Assembly (NCBI GenBank): GCA_030526425.1
Contig: JAUNCT010000002.1
Location: forward strand, 64,001-128,000
Direction: 5' to 3'
DNA: 64,000 nucleotides
Origin: Clostridia bacterium
GTDB lineage: Bacteria > Bacillota > Clostridia > Christensenellales > CAG-138
Part shown: positions 1-7,256 of the stretch, one piece after another
How the letters are laid out: each line of letters opens with the position of its first letter
How positions within the stretch are numbered: position 1 is the first letter of the stretch
The notes under the pieces: model-generated
The model's input: the letters and a program-made list of their open reading frames with translations, nothing else
Database searches by the model: none
Told to the model about the DNA's origin: nothing
Position numbers and translations under genes: made by a program

Positions 1-1
1 T

Positions 2-406
2 GAGGTCGCCGCCGTGCAGGCTTCCATCGATGCGGGCAAAGCCACGGGCGATTCCTTCATCGTCGACGATTGCGTCATCCCGAACATCGACGGGCAGGTC
101 ATCCGCGCGATCAACCTGTCGAACGTACCCGAACGCTATCAGGCCATCGGCGTGATGGAATTCTACTCCGTCACCGCCTCCGTCTACGGCGCGGACGCCG
201 CGGTCAAGGCCGCGGATGTCGACCTCATCGAGGTGCGCCTCGGCACGGGCATCGGCGGCAAATCCTTCGTGGTGCTCACCGGTGAAGTCGCCGCCGTGCG
301 CGAAGCCGTTGCCTGCGGCATCCACACCCCGAACGCCGAGGGGATGCTCGTCGACTCCGTCGTCATCCCGAGCCCGCACCCCGAGCTGCTCGAGACCCTG
401 CTGTAA
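2..406 (+). CDS. PduT-like tandem BMC-domain shell protein, 5' truncated by the window
   Basis: The gene begins before the window: the frame is open from base 2 and no start is visible. The visible part is the end of a first BMC domain (closing with a CVIPN strand) and a whole second BMC domain that starts at ERYQAIGV, has the pore-region motif GIGGKSF and ends in VIPSPHPEL, an ending typical of PduT. PduT-type proteins form pseudohexameric trimers in the shell of a bacterial microcompartment and carry a pore [4Fe-4S] cluster; the cluster cysteine would be in the missing first domain, so it cannot be checked. Two further microcompartment genes follow on the same strand. Family assignment is firm; the exact subtype is inferred from the second domain only. 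Confidence 0.85.
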   Translation, partial: EVAAVQASIDAGKATGDSFIVDDCVIPNIDGQVIRAINLSNVPERYQAIGVMEFYSVTASVYGADAAVKAADVDLIEVRLGTGIGGKSFVVLTGEVAAVREAVACGIHTPNAEGMLVDSVVIPSPHPELLETLL

Positions 407-510
407 GCAACCCTCACCACGCGCGACCCGTCCGAGCGCCCCGCAACGCGCTTGCCTCCCCTTGCGGAAGGTACCGGTTTCCGGCGGAGGGGTTTCGAAA
501 GGAGCCCACC

Positions 511-861
511 ATGTACGAAAACGAAAAACAACGCATCATTCAGGAGTTCGTGCCCGGCAAACAGGTGACCATGGCGCACCTCATCGCGAACCCCGACCCT
601 TCCATTTACAAAAAGCTCGGCGTCATCGGCGAGTATAAGGACGCCATCGGCATCATGACCATCACCCCGAGCGAGGCGGCGATCATCGGCGCGGATGTCG
701 CCACCAAGGCCGCCACGGTCGAGCTCATCTTTGTCGACCGCTTCAACGGATCGCTCGTCATCGGCGGCGACGTCGCCAGCGTCGAGGCGGCGCTGAAGGA
801 TGTGAACCACGTGCTCGAAAACACCCTGCACTTCGCGCCCGCCCCCATCACCCGTTCATGA
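511..861 (+). CDS. eutS: EutS/PduU-like BMC shell protein
   Basis: Single circularly permuted BMC domain of 116 aa, the usual EutS/PduU length. The N-terminal stretch [19 protein letters not shown] is the EutS/PduU signature, where this strand forms the small beta-barrel over the hexamer pore; [21 protein letters not shown] and [17 protein letters not shown] follow as in the family. It builds hexagonal facets of a microcompartment shell. The start is supported by GAAAGGAG 7 bases upstream. The stop overlaps the next start as ATGA, so it is translationally coupled to the EutP-like GTPase. The 104 bp before it hold no clear promoter or hairpin, so it probably shares the transcript with the PduT-like gene. 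Confidence 0.9.
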   Translation: MYENEKQRIIQEFVPGKQVTMAHLIANPDPSIYKKLGVIGEYKDAIGIMTITPSEAAIIGADVATKAATVELIFVDRFNGSLVIGGDVASVEAALKDVNHVLENTLHFAPAPITRS

Positions 862-1283
862 AGAAGATCTTGCTCATCGGCACCGTCGCCTGCGGAAAGA
901 CCACCCTGTGCCAGCGCCTCAACGGCATGAAGCAGGACTACAAGAAGACCCAGGCGGTCGAGGTCATCAACCACACCATCGATACCCCCGGCGAATACCT
1001 CGAGCACCGCGCGCTGCTGCGCAACCTTTTCGTCACCGCGGCGGAGGTCGACATGGTGCTCTTCCTCATCGACCCCACGGCGGAGCGCTTCATGTATTCG
1101 CAGGGGCAGTCCGCCGCGTTCCCGGTGCCCGTCATCGGCGTCATCACCAAGTGCGGCATCGCCACCGAAAAGCAGATCGCCCTCTCGCGCGAGCTGCTCG
1201 AAATGACCGGCGCAAACCCCATCTACGCCATCGACTCCATCACCGGCGAGGGCATGGAACCCCTCATCGAAGCGCTGATGTGA
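858..1283 (+). CDS. eutP: EutP/PduV family small GTPase
   Basis: 141-aa Ras-like P-loop protein. The Walker A motif is at residues 8-16 (GTVACGKTT); a G3-like DTPGEYLEH follows near residue 44, and a G4-like TKCG near residue 97 stands where other GTPases have NKxD or TKxD. EutP/PduV proteins are always found with microcompartment loci and are thought to aid compartment localisation or enzyme handling; the precise role is not settled. It overlaps the EutS-like gene by 4 bp. A perfect 15-bp hairpin just after the stop ends the operon, so this is the last gene of the microcompartment locus. Substrate class of the compartment cannot be told from these three genes. Confidence 0.88.
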   Translation: MKKILLIGTVACGKTTLCQRLNGMKQDYKKTQAVEVINHTIDTPGEYLEHRALLRNLFVTAAEVDMVLFLIDPTAERFMYSQGQSAAFPVPVIGVITKCGIATEKQIALSRELLEMTGANPIYAIDSITGEGMEPLIEALM

Positions 1284-1292
1284 GCGTATGAA

Positions 1293-1325
1293 AAAACAGG
1301 CAGTTGCATTGCAACTGCCTGTTTT
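1293..1325. terminator. Bidirectional terminator between microcompartment operon and HTH gene
   Basis: Perfect inverted repeat: AAAACAGGCAGTTGC, a 3-base loop, then the complement ending in TTTT. A-rich on the left and T-rich on the right, it can stop both the plus-strand microcompartment operon and the convergent minus-strand gene ending at 1411. Confidence 0.9.
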
Positions 1326-1410
1326 CTTGTCTTGGTATGCTATGTAGGCATGCGGTTGCGGACGCATCCTTTCCCAGCATGTGCCTCCGGAAATCGGCAA
1401 TCCGAAAACC

Positions 1411-1854
1411 TCAACCGATATTCACGATCCCGATGTTCAAGCTGCCGCTTACCTTAAGTACGGCTTGTAACTGCATCCATGCATTCTTCTTTCCGAGAAT
1501 CGTTTCAAGTCCTTTATCTGTCAGGCTCATGCCTTGCATCCATTGTCCGGCATCGGCACAAAGGGCGCACTCGCCGATCAACCCCTGGTTCAAAAGGTAT
1601 CCATACCATACCTTCTTCTTTTCTTCGGTTTCATATCCGGCGACAGGCAATGTGATATCGGGGTTGTTTTTCAGCTTGAGCACTTGGATCAAAAACGCCT
1701 TTGCGGCGTCATCCGTAATGATCATTTCCGTTTCATCCGGTATCCGATATTTTCCGTTGATCTTCTCGACTCCATGGATTTTGTTCTCACTGCACAGTTT
1801 TGAGACCGTCTTGTTGCTGATACCGAACTTTTCCGCCGCTTCCTTCGTTGTCAT
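1411..1854 (-). CDS. HTH (MerR/excisionase-like) domain protein of unknown function
   Basis: 147-aa protein whose first 40 residues (MTTKEAAEKFGISNKTVSK and on to GKYRIP) form a MerR/excisionase-type winged helix for DNA binding. The rest, with YLLNQGLIGECALCADAGQWMQGM and a C-terminal hydrophobic segment, matches no family I recognise. A longer start at 1860 exists, but GGAG lies only 2 bases from that ATG and 8 bases from the ATG at 1854, so I chose 1854. It follows the secreted DUF6273 gene by about 20 bp on the same strand and very likely shares its promoter. It may be a small regulator of the unit, but that is inference. Confidence 0.7.
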   Translation of the reverse strand: MTTKEAAEKFGISNKTVSKLCSENKIHGVEKINGKYRIPDETEMIITDDAAKAFLIQVLKLKNNPDITLPVAGYETEEKKKVWYGYLLNQGLIGECALCADAGQWMQGMSLTDKGLETILGKKNAWMQLQAVLKVSGSLNIGIVNIG

Positions 1855-1875
1855 ACACATGTCTCCGTGATTCTC

Positions 1876-2622
1876 TTATTTCATTCGATTGTCGATCCAC
1901 AAAGCGGGGCGAACACACCCACTGCCGATGTAGACACGGTAGTAGTCGAGGGAGCCGTCGGGGCGCACGCTCGCGGCACTGTAAGGATTGCCGCCGGGGG
2001 AGCGCATCCACCACCACCCGGCTTCGGCTCCTTCCGCGGTCATATATTCCGTGAGCGTCCAAGTACCTTGCGCCATCGCATACGCCGTCGGTTGCACGCG
2101 CGCCTTTACGTTTTCATTTGCACCGCTGTTTTTAAAATATTCCACATCGAAATACTTGCTTGCCTCGGCTACGCTCAGCAAAAACACCTTGTCCCGGGTA
2201 TCGTTGCCGCCGTCCGTATCCCAACCGGGATAGCCTTGCCATCTCTCGTTGTCGACTTCGGTAACGAGAACAGCGCTCTGCTCCTTCCCCGTGAACGCTT
2301 CGGTCAGGAATTTCCCGTTCAGCCATTTGCGCAAGGTACACCCTTCCCACGTTACTTGCGTGCGCTCCTCATTGTACGGCTTCGCGTCCAAGCCGTATTT
2401 CGAAATCAGCAGCGACTTGTCGCCCTGCACATCCAACACGATCCATTCGATCGGTTCCGCGCCGTTTGCCTGGTTGTTGTCCTGTTCGTAGGTACCGAAG
2501 AATACCGTGCTGCCCACTGTGCAGAAGGCATCTTCCTTCCCTGCGAACCCCGTCGCCAAGCTCCAAAGCAAAGCGACCAATACGACCACCGCCATTATCA
2601 TCGGTCTCGATTTTTTCTGCAT
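1876..2622 (-). CDS. Secreted DUF6273-domain protein
   Basis: 248 aa. A hydrophobic segment at residues 8-27 (MIMAVVVLVALLWSLATGF) is a signal peptide or membrane anchor. The mature part is a DUF6273 domain: IEWIVLDVQGDKSLLISKYGLDAKPY, the strongly conserved WWWMRSPG near residue 200 and the closing VRPALWI. DUF6273 is found in many secreted and surface proteins of gut Firmicutes; its fold resembles lectin-like modules and no reaction is established. The start has AAAGGAGG 8 bases upstream. Expression is from a promoter with a nine-G run in its spacer (2707-2737), which makes on/off switching likely. The HTH protein gene follows directly. Confidence 0.8.
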   Translation of the reverse strand: MQKKSRPMIMAVVVLVALLWSLATGFAGKEDAFCTVGSTVFFGTYEQDNNQANGAEPIEWIVLDVQGDKSLLISKYGLDAKPYNEERTQVTWEGCTLRKWLNGKFLTEAFTGKEQSAVLVTEVDNERWQGYPGWDTDGGNDTRDKVFLLSVAEASKYFDVEYFKNSGANENVKARVQPTAYAMAQGTWTLTEYMTAEGAEAGWWWMRSPGGNPYSAASVRPDGSLDYYRVYIGSGCVRPALWIDNRMK

Positions 2623-2706
2623 TGTTCTTTCCTCCTTTGGTTATTCTCTGCCCGAGTATTCGACGTGCCATTGTTTGATAGGGCAAAATGATTTGTTTTC
2701 GCCACC

Positions 2707-2737
2707 ATTATATACCCCCCCCCGAAAATTTTGTCAA
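2707..2737 (-). promoter_or_regulatory. Promoter with G9 tract in the spacer (candidate phase-variable promoter)
   Basis: On the minus strand a consensus -35 TTGACA (2737-2732) is followed by a spacer that ends in nine consecutive G (2723-2715) and by overlapping -10 boxes TATATA (17-base spacer) and TATAAT (19-base spacer). The downstream gene is the DUF6273 secreted protein. The box quality and the placing of the homopolymer inside the spacer are directly visible; switching is inference. Confidence 0.8.
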
Positions 2738-2842
2738 TCGCCGTCTCACAACCAATCGAATGGATACAATGCGATTTCCGAAGAAACAAGCGCCCGTTTC
2801 CCCGTTCTTCCGTCCCGCACCTTTCCGTGTTCGCCCACACAC

Positions 2843-2878
2843 AAAAACCCCCGGCTCCGTTCGGAGTCCGGGGGTTTT
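2843..2878 (-). terminator. Terminator of the folA transcript
   Basis: Hairpin with AAAACCCCCGG and CTCCG arms pairing around a TT loop, with one bulged base, ending in TTTT on both sides. It lies 13 bp after the folA stop on the minus strand. Confidence 0.85.
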
Positions 2879-2891
2879 GCAATCCGTATTC

Positions 2892-3434
2892 TCATTTTAT
2901 CCGTTCATACCGGCAGAAGCGGTAACGGATGCCTTCGTGTTCCTTTGGGTCGCTTGCCGCAGCGCACCGCCATTCTTCGGGCGAAAGCTCGGGGTAAAAG
3001 GTATCGGCTTCGGGGTCGTCGGCGTCGTTTTCGGTCACGAGGCAGGTGTCGCACAGGGGCAGCAGCTCGCGGTAGACGGATGCGCCCCCGATGACGAAGG
3101 GCTCCCCGCGTTCGGGGTAACGCGCCGCGGCGTTCACCGCCTCTTCCGCCGTCGTCACGGCGATCAGCTCCGTCTGCTTTCCCTCCGCACGGTCGCGCTC
3201 CGCCGCGGCGTAGGCGCTTTCGGCAACGCTTTCGGGGTCGTGCGTGAGCACGATGTTCACGCGCCCCTTCAGCGGCGCCCCGTTGGGGAAGCTTTCGAGC
3301 GTTTTGCGCCCCAGAATGAGCACGCCGCCGCGCGTCGTTTCGCGGAAGAACTTCATATCCTCGGGGATGGAGACCAGCAGGTCCCCGCCCTTGCCGATGG
3401 CGTTGTGCTTTGCGATGTTGACGATTTGGATCAC
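2892..3434 (-). CDS. folA: Dihydrofolate reductase
   Basis: 180 aa. Reduces dihydrofolate to tetrahydrofolate with NADPH. Family landmarks are all present: N-terminal IVNIAKHNAIGKGG with the nicotinamide loop, IPEDMKFFRETT (Asp/Glu substrate region), GRKTLESFP as the NADPH-binding GR[KR]T motif, and FVIGGASVYRELLP near residue 117. The start is GTG at 3434, supported by AAGGAG 7 bases upstream; the region before it is noncoding. It lies downstream of thyA on the same strand, and thymidylate synthesis is the reaction that makes dihydrofolate, so the pairing is functional. A 194-bp gap with a hairpin separates the two genes. Confidence 0.93.
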   Translation of the reverse strand: MIQIVNIAKHNAIGKGGDLLVSIPEDMKFFRETTRGGVLILGRKTLESFPNGAPLKGRVNIVLTHDPESVAESAYAAAERDRAEGKQTELIAVTTAEEAVNAAARYPERGEPFVIGGASVYRELLPLCDTCLVTENDADDPEADTFYPELSPEEWRCAAASDPKEHEGIRYRFCRYERIK

Positions 3435-3550
3435 TGCGTTGCTCCTTCTGCTCCCGCCGCCCTCCGGGCTTCTTCCGTTGCGGTGTTTCCGGTCTCACGA
3501 CCGCACTGCCCCGTACCGGGCGGCTACTCCGTTTCTTACCTTCCATCCCC

Positions 3551-3587
3551 TCCCCGAAAAGTTTTGGGAAAGGGGGTCCGGGGGAAC
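3551..3587. repeat. GC-rich intergenic element (possible dispersed repeat)
   Basis: Contains GTTTTGGGAAAGGGGG followed by TCCGGGGGAACAAC. From memory, blocks of this kind recur between genes in gut Clostridia. No second copy was seen in this window, so the repeat call is knowledge-based and weak. Confidence 0.3.
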
Positions 3588-3614
3588 AACCGATTTTCAA
3601 ATCGGTTTGCCCCC
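3580..3614 (-). terminator. Hairpin between thyA and folA
   Basis: Outer GGGGG/CCCCC arms enclose an inner perfect AACCGATTT/AAATCGGTT stem with a 2-base loop. No long T run follows on the minus strand, so it may attenuate rather than end the thyA transcript. It is joined on its left to the GC-rich block described at 3551-3587. Confidence 0.6.
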
Positions 3615-3628
3615 GCAATAACCCATCC

Positions 3629-4477
3629 TCAGATCGCGATGGGGATGTTCTTGATCTGCGGACCGAACTCGTAGTTTTCGAGCCACACGTCGTCCGGCGT
3701 GAAGTCGTAAAAATGCTTCTTCTCGGGGTTCAGTGTGAACTTCGGCGCGGCGAAGGGCTCGCGCGAGATCAGCTCCTCGATGAGCGGGATGTGCCTGTCG
3801 TAAATGTGCGCGTCGGCGATGACATGCACCAGCTCCCCGGCGATCATGTCACACTCGCGCGCAAGCATGTGCACAAGCACCGCGTACTGCACCACGTTCC
3901 AGTTGTTGGCGGCGAGCACATCCTGGCTGCGCTGGTTGAGCACCGCGTTCAGCACGAGCTTGCCCGTTTCCCGGTCCTTCGTGCAGTTGAAGGTCATCGA
4001 ATACGCGCAGGGGTACAGGTTCATTTCGTGCAGGTCTTGGAAGTTGTAGATGTTCGTCATGATGCGGCGGCTGTAGGGGTTGTTCTTCAGGTCGAAGATC
4101 ACTCGGTCGATCATGTCGAACATGCCTTCCTTGTATTGGTGCTTCACGCCCATCTGGTAGCCGTACGCCTTGCCGATCGAGCCGTTCTCATCCGCCCACG
4201 AATCCCAGATATGGCTCGACAGGTCTTTGATGTTGTTGCTTTTTTTCTGCCAGATCCACAGCAGCTCGTCGGTCGCGGATTTCAGCGCCGTCCGCCGCAG
4301 CGTGAGGATCGGAAACTCCTTCCTCAGATCGTAACGGTTCACCACGCCGAAGCGCTTCACCGTGTAGGCGGGCGTTCCGTCCTCCCAGTGCGGGCGCACC
4401 TTTTCGCCCGCGGTGTCCGTTCCGTTGTCGATGATGTCGCGGCACATCGCGATGAATACTTCGTCTGCATACGCCAT
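3629..4477 (-). CDS. thyA: Thymidylate synthase, Bacillus subtilis ThyA type
   Basis: 282 aa. Methylates dUMP to dTMP with methylene-tetrahydrofolate, yielding dihydrofolate for FolA. The catalytic Cys is in LYPCAYSMTFN; canonical E. coli-type enzymes read PPCH here, whereas the B. subtilis ThyA group has TPCVYETQW, so this belongs to that group. Other hallmarks are ELLWIWQKKSNN, IWDSWADENGSIGKAYGYQ, NPYSRRIMTNIYN, and QRSQDVLAANNWNVVQYAVL. The frame stays open upstream to 4591, but GGGAGGA stands 9 bases before the ATG at 4477 and the upstream residues do not resemble the family, so 4477 is the start. The gene is divergent from the PH-domain gene. Confidence 0.93.
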   Translation of the reverse strand: MAYADEVFIAMCRDIIDNGTDTAGEKVRPHWEDGTPAYTVKRFGVVNRYDLRKEFPILTLRRTALKSATDELLWIWQKKSNNIKDLSSHIWDSWADENGSIGKAYGYQMGVKHQYKEGMFDMIDRVIFDLKNNPYSRRIMTNIYNFQDLHEMNLYPCAYSMTFNCTKDRETGKLVLNAVLNQRSQDVLAANNWNVVQYAVLVHMLARECDMIAGELVHVIADAHIYDRHIPLIEELISREPFAAPKFTLNPEKKHFYDFTPDDVWLENYEFGPQIKNIPIAI

Positions 4478-4517
4478 AACGCGCTGTCCTCCCGTTGCTT
4501 CTGTTGATAGCGCATCC

Positions 4518-4546
4518 AGTATAACAGAAAAACCCAAGGGATGCCA
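4518..4546 (-). promoter_or_regulatory. Candidate thyA promoter
   Basis: Minus-strand -10 TATACT (4523-4518) with a weak -35 TGGCAT at a 17-base spacing, about 40 bp before the thyA start. Confidence 0.45.
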
Positions 4547-4579
4547 CACGCGCCCGCACCGTCCGTTTCCCCGCGCCCC

Positions 4580-4609
4580 TTGCGGCACCACCGCCCTGAT
4601 GGGTATAAT
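4580..4609 (+). promoter_or_regulatory. Promoter of the PH-domain/OYE operon
   Basis: Perfect -10 TATAAT at 4604-4609 with a partial -35 TTGCGG 18 bases upstream. The PH-domain gene starts about 80 bp downstream. Confidence 0.6.
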
Positions 4610-4686
4610 GATATTATGTATGGCTGTACCCGTTTCCGGGTGCCCGAACGACGCGCCACGCGGCGCAGATACGGAGGGACCGACCC

Positions 4687-5070
4687 ATGCTCGAATTCAA
4701 TAAGGACTGTATCTTCAACCTGCACGTGGCAGACCTTGCAAGCTGCAACAAAAACGCCCGCGCGCTCATGACGCCGGAGGAACAGCTGATCGGCGTGTTC
4801 CGCACCGTGCGCGACCAGGTGATCTTCACCGACAAGCGCATCATCTCCGTCGATGTCGAAGGCGTCACGGGCTTGCGGCAGGATATCTTCACCCTGCCCT
4901 ACAACAAGATCCAGTACTTTTCCGTCCGCACGACGGGCTTTCTCGAACTGTTTGCCGACAGCGAGCTGACGCTGTTCTTCTCGAACGGCTGCAAGTGCAC
5001 CTTCGAATTCAGCGACGGGTGCGACATCACCGAGATCGGCAGAAACATCAGCCGCTGCATCCTCAACTAA
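4687..5070 (+). CDS. Bacterial PH-domain protein (YvbH-like)
   Basis: 127 aa, cytoplasmic, no signal peptide. It has the layout of the bacterial PH domain family (bPH, YvbH type): EEQLIGVFRTVRDQVIFTDKRIISVDVEG followed by TLPYNKIQYFSVRTTGFLELFADSELTLFF and a final helix ITEIGRNISRCI. Such proteins form ring-like oligomers and no enzymatic role is known. The start has GGAGGGACC upstream. It is followed after 10 bp by the flavo-iron-sulfur reductase gene, probably as one operon; no functional link between them is evident. Confidence 0.8.
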   Translation: MLEFNKDCIFNLHVADLASCNKNARALMTPEEQLIGVFRTVRDQVIFTDKRIISVDVEGVTGLRQDIFTLPYNKIQYFSVRTTGFLELFADSELTLFFSNGCKCTFEFSDGCDITEIGRNISRCILN

Positions 5071-5080
5071 GGAGTACCGA

Positions 5081-7135
5081 ATGAACGAACTTTACGACAC
5101 GCTGTTCACCCCGTGGCAGGTGGGCAGCGTGACCATCCCGAACCGGATCGTGCTCAGCCCCATGGCGGGCACCTCGCTGTTCGGCTGGCTCGGTCCTTCC
5201 CGTTTCGACAGGGAGGCCGCGTCCTTCCTGCTCGAGCGTGCCCGCGCCGGTGCCGGGCTCATCATCCCGGGTGCCGCCCCGCTGCGCGACCCCATCGGCA
5301 ACCGGTGGATCTACAAAAACAAAAAGATGTTCGCCGAGCTCCGCGTGTTCATGGAGCATATCCACGACGCGGGCGCGAAGCTCTTTCTCCAGCTCACGGC
5401 GGGCTACGGGCGTTCCTTCCCGCTGACCAAGCCCCTCACCGTCGTGCAGAACAACCCGGTGCTGTCGCTCGCCGCGAGACCGTTTTTCGATGTGCGCGCC
5501 CTCAGCGCCGCCCCGGGCGACCTGCCCTCGCGCTGGGCGGATACCGTCCACTGCCGCCCGATGAAGCTCAAGGAGATCGCCGAGCTCATCCACGCCTTTG
5601 CGCGCACCGCCGCGCTCTGCCGGGAAGCGGGCGTCGACGGCGTCGAAGTGCACGCGCTGCACGCCGGCTGCCTCATCGATTCGTTCACCCTGCCCTACAC
5701 GAACCCGCGCGAAGACAGCTACGGCGGCGAATTCGAAAACCGCTACCGCTTCCCCGCGGAGATCGTCGGGGCGATCAAGAACCTCTGCGGCGACGACTTC
5801 CCCGTTTCGCTCCGCTACGCCGTCACCTCGAAAACCAAGGGGCACGGGCGCGGCGCCGTCCCGGGTGAAGATTTCGAAGAAGCGGGGCGCACCGCGGAAG
5901 AAAGCGAACGCGCCGCGAAATACCTGGCGGAAGCCGGCTACGACATGCTCAACTGCGACAACGGCAGCTGCGATGCGTGGTACTGGGCGCACCCGCCGCA
6001 ATACATGCCCGAGGCGTGCAACCTCGAAGACGTTGCGCGGCTCCGCGCCGCAGTGGACATCCCCGTCGTCTGCGCGGGCAAAATGACGCCTGCGGTCGGC
6101 GCCAAGGCGATCGCCGAAGGGAAGATCGACGCGATGGGCGTTGCGCGGCAGTTCCTTGCCGACGGGCTGTGGGTCAAAAAGCTGCTCGAAGACAAAGAGG
6201 ATACGATCCGCCCCTGCATCTGCTGCCACAACGGCTGCCTCAACGCCGCGCACTGGCGCGGTCAGGCGAACGTGCAGGACCTTTCGGACGCCCTGCATCC
6301 CGCGCGCTGCGCCCTCGATCCCACGGTCATGCAGCGCAAAAAACACAAGATCCAGCCCGCCCTCCGCCCGAAGCGCATCGCCGTCGTCGGCGGCGGCATC
6401 GCGGGGATGGAAGCCGCCCTCGTGCTGTCCAAGCGCGGGCACGCGGTCACGATCTACGAAAAGAGCGACCGTCTCGGCGGCGTGTACCACCTTGCCGCCG
6501 CGCCCGACTTCAAACAGCGGGACCGTGCGCTCATCCGCTGGTACTGCGGCGCGATCGCCCGCTCGAACATCGACGTGCGCTTCTGCAGTGAGGTCACGGA
6601 TGTCAAACAGCTCTACGCCGACGACATCATCATCGCCACCGGGGCGAAGCCGCGCAGGCTTCCCGTCCGCGGAGCGGAGCGCGCCATCGACGCGATCGAT
6701 TACCTCGGCGGCGCCGAGGTCGGCGAAAACATCGTGATCGTCGGCGGCGGGCTCACCGGGTGCGAGGTCGCATACGACCTGTGCCGCAAGGGCAAGCACC
6801 CCGTGATCGTCGAAATGAAAAACGACCTCATGGCGCAAAAGGGCATCTCGCTCGCGAATTCGAGCTTCCTGCGCGATTATTTCGAGTACGTCAAGCTCCC
6901 GATCCTGCTCAACACCAAGCTCAGCGAGGTCACGGAGGAGGGCGTGCTCGTCCGCACGAAGGAGGGCGTGCCCATCGACATCCCGGCGGATACGGTCATC
7001 CTCGCCTGCGGCTACCGCCCGAACCCGCTCAAGCACGACGGGTCGATGAACATCCACCACGTCGGCGGCTGCCGCGAGGCGGGCAACCTCCGCACCGCCA
7101 TCTGGAGCGCGTGGGAAGTCTGCATGCGCATCTGA
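5081..7135 (+). CDS. Old Yellow Enzyme-type NADH:flavin oxidoreductase with FeS and FAD/NAD domains
   Basis: 684 aa, the full length of the 2,4-dienoyl-CoA reductase/enoate reductase group (FadH, BaiCD, FldZ relatives). Domains in order: an FMN TIM barrel (1-370) with IVLSPMAG, GVDGVEVHALHAGCLIDSF and PYTNPREDSYGG; a [4Fe-4S] cluster motif CICCHNGC plus a later RCALDP near residue 405; and a Rossmann FAD/NAD part with GGGIAGMEAA (near 436) and GGGLTGCEVA (near 554). It should move electrons from NAD(P)H through FAD and the cluster to FMN and reduce an activated C=C bond, probably of an unsaturated acid or steroid. The substrate cannot be told. The start has AAGGAG 6 bases upstream. Confidence 0.88.
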   Translation: MNELYDTLFTPWQVGSVTIPNRIVLSPMAGTSLFGWLGPSRFDREAASFLLERARAGAGLIIPGAAPLRDPIGNRWIYKNKKMFAELRVFMEHIHDAGAKLFLQLTAGYGRSFPLTKPLTVVQNNPVLSLAARPFFDVRALSAAPGDLPSRWADTVHCRPMKLKEIAELIHAFARTAALCREAGVDGVEVHALHAGCLIDSFTLPYTNPREDSYGGEFENRYRFPAEIVGAIKNLCGDDFPVSLRYAVTSKTKGHGRGAVPGEDFEEAGRTAEESERAAKYLAEAGYDMLNCDNGSCDAWYWAHPPQYMPEACNLEDVARLRAAVDIPVVCAGKMTPAVGAKAIAEGKIDAMGVARQFLADGLWVKKLLEDKEDTIRPCICCHNGCLNAAHWRGQANVQDLSDALHPARCALDPTVMQRKKHKIQPALRPKRIAVVGGGIAGMEAALVLSKRGHAVTIYEKSDRLGGVYHLAAAPDFKQRDRALIRWYCGAIARSNIDVRFCSEVTDVKQLYADDIIIATGAKPRRLPVRGAERAIDAIDYLGGAEVGENIVIVGGGLTGCEVAYDLCRKGKHPVIVEMKNDLMAQKGISLANSSFLRDYFEYVKLPILLNTKLSEVTEEGVLVRTKEGVPIDIPADTVILACGYRPNPLKHDGSMNIHHVGGCREAGNLRTAIWSAWEVCMRI

Positions 7136-7160
7136 CCCCCGGCTTGATAGACAGAAACGA

Positions 7161-7191
7161 TTGTCACCGCGGTTTTACCGCATGCTACAAT
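7161..7191 (+). promoter_or_regulatory. Promoter of the Na/Pi-cotransporter family gene
   Basis: Extended -10 TGCTACAAT (7183-7191) with TTGTCA 19 bases upstream. The gene starts 65 bp later behind AAAGGAA. Confidence 0.6.
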
Positions 7192-7256
7192 AGTGGCGTT
7201 TTGAAACGGCATCCCGCGCGGATGCGGGTCCTCCCCGGGACCCGGAAAGGAATCCT

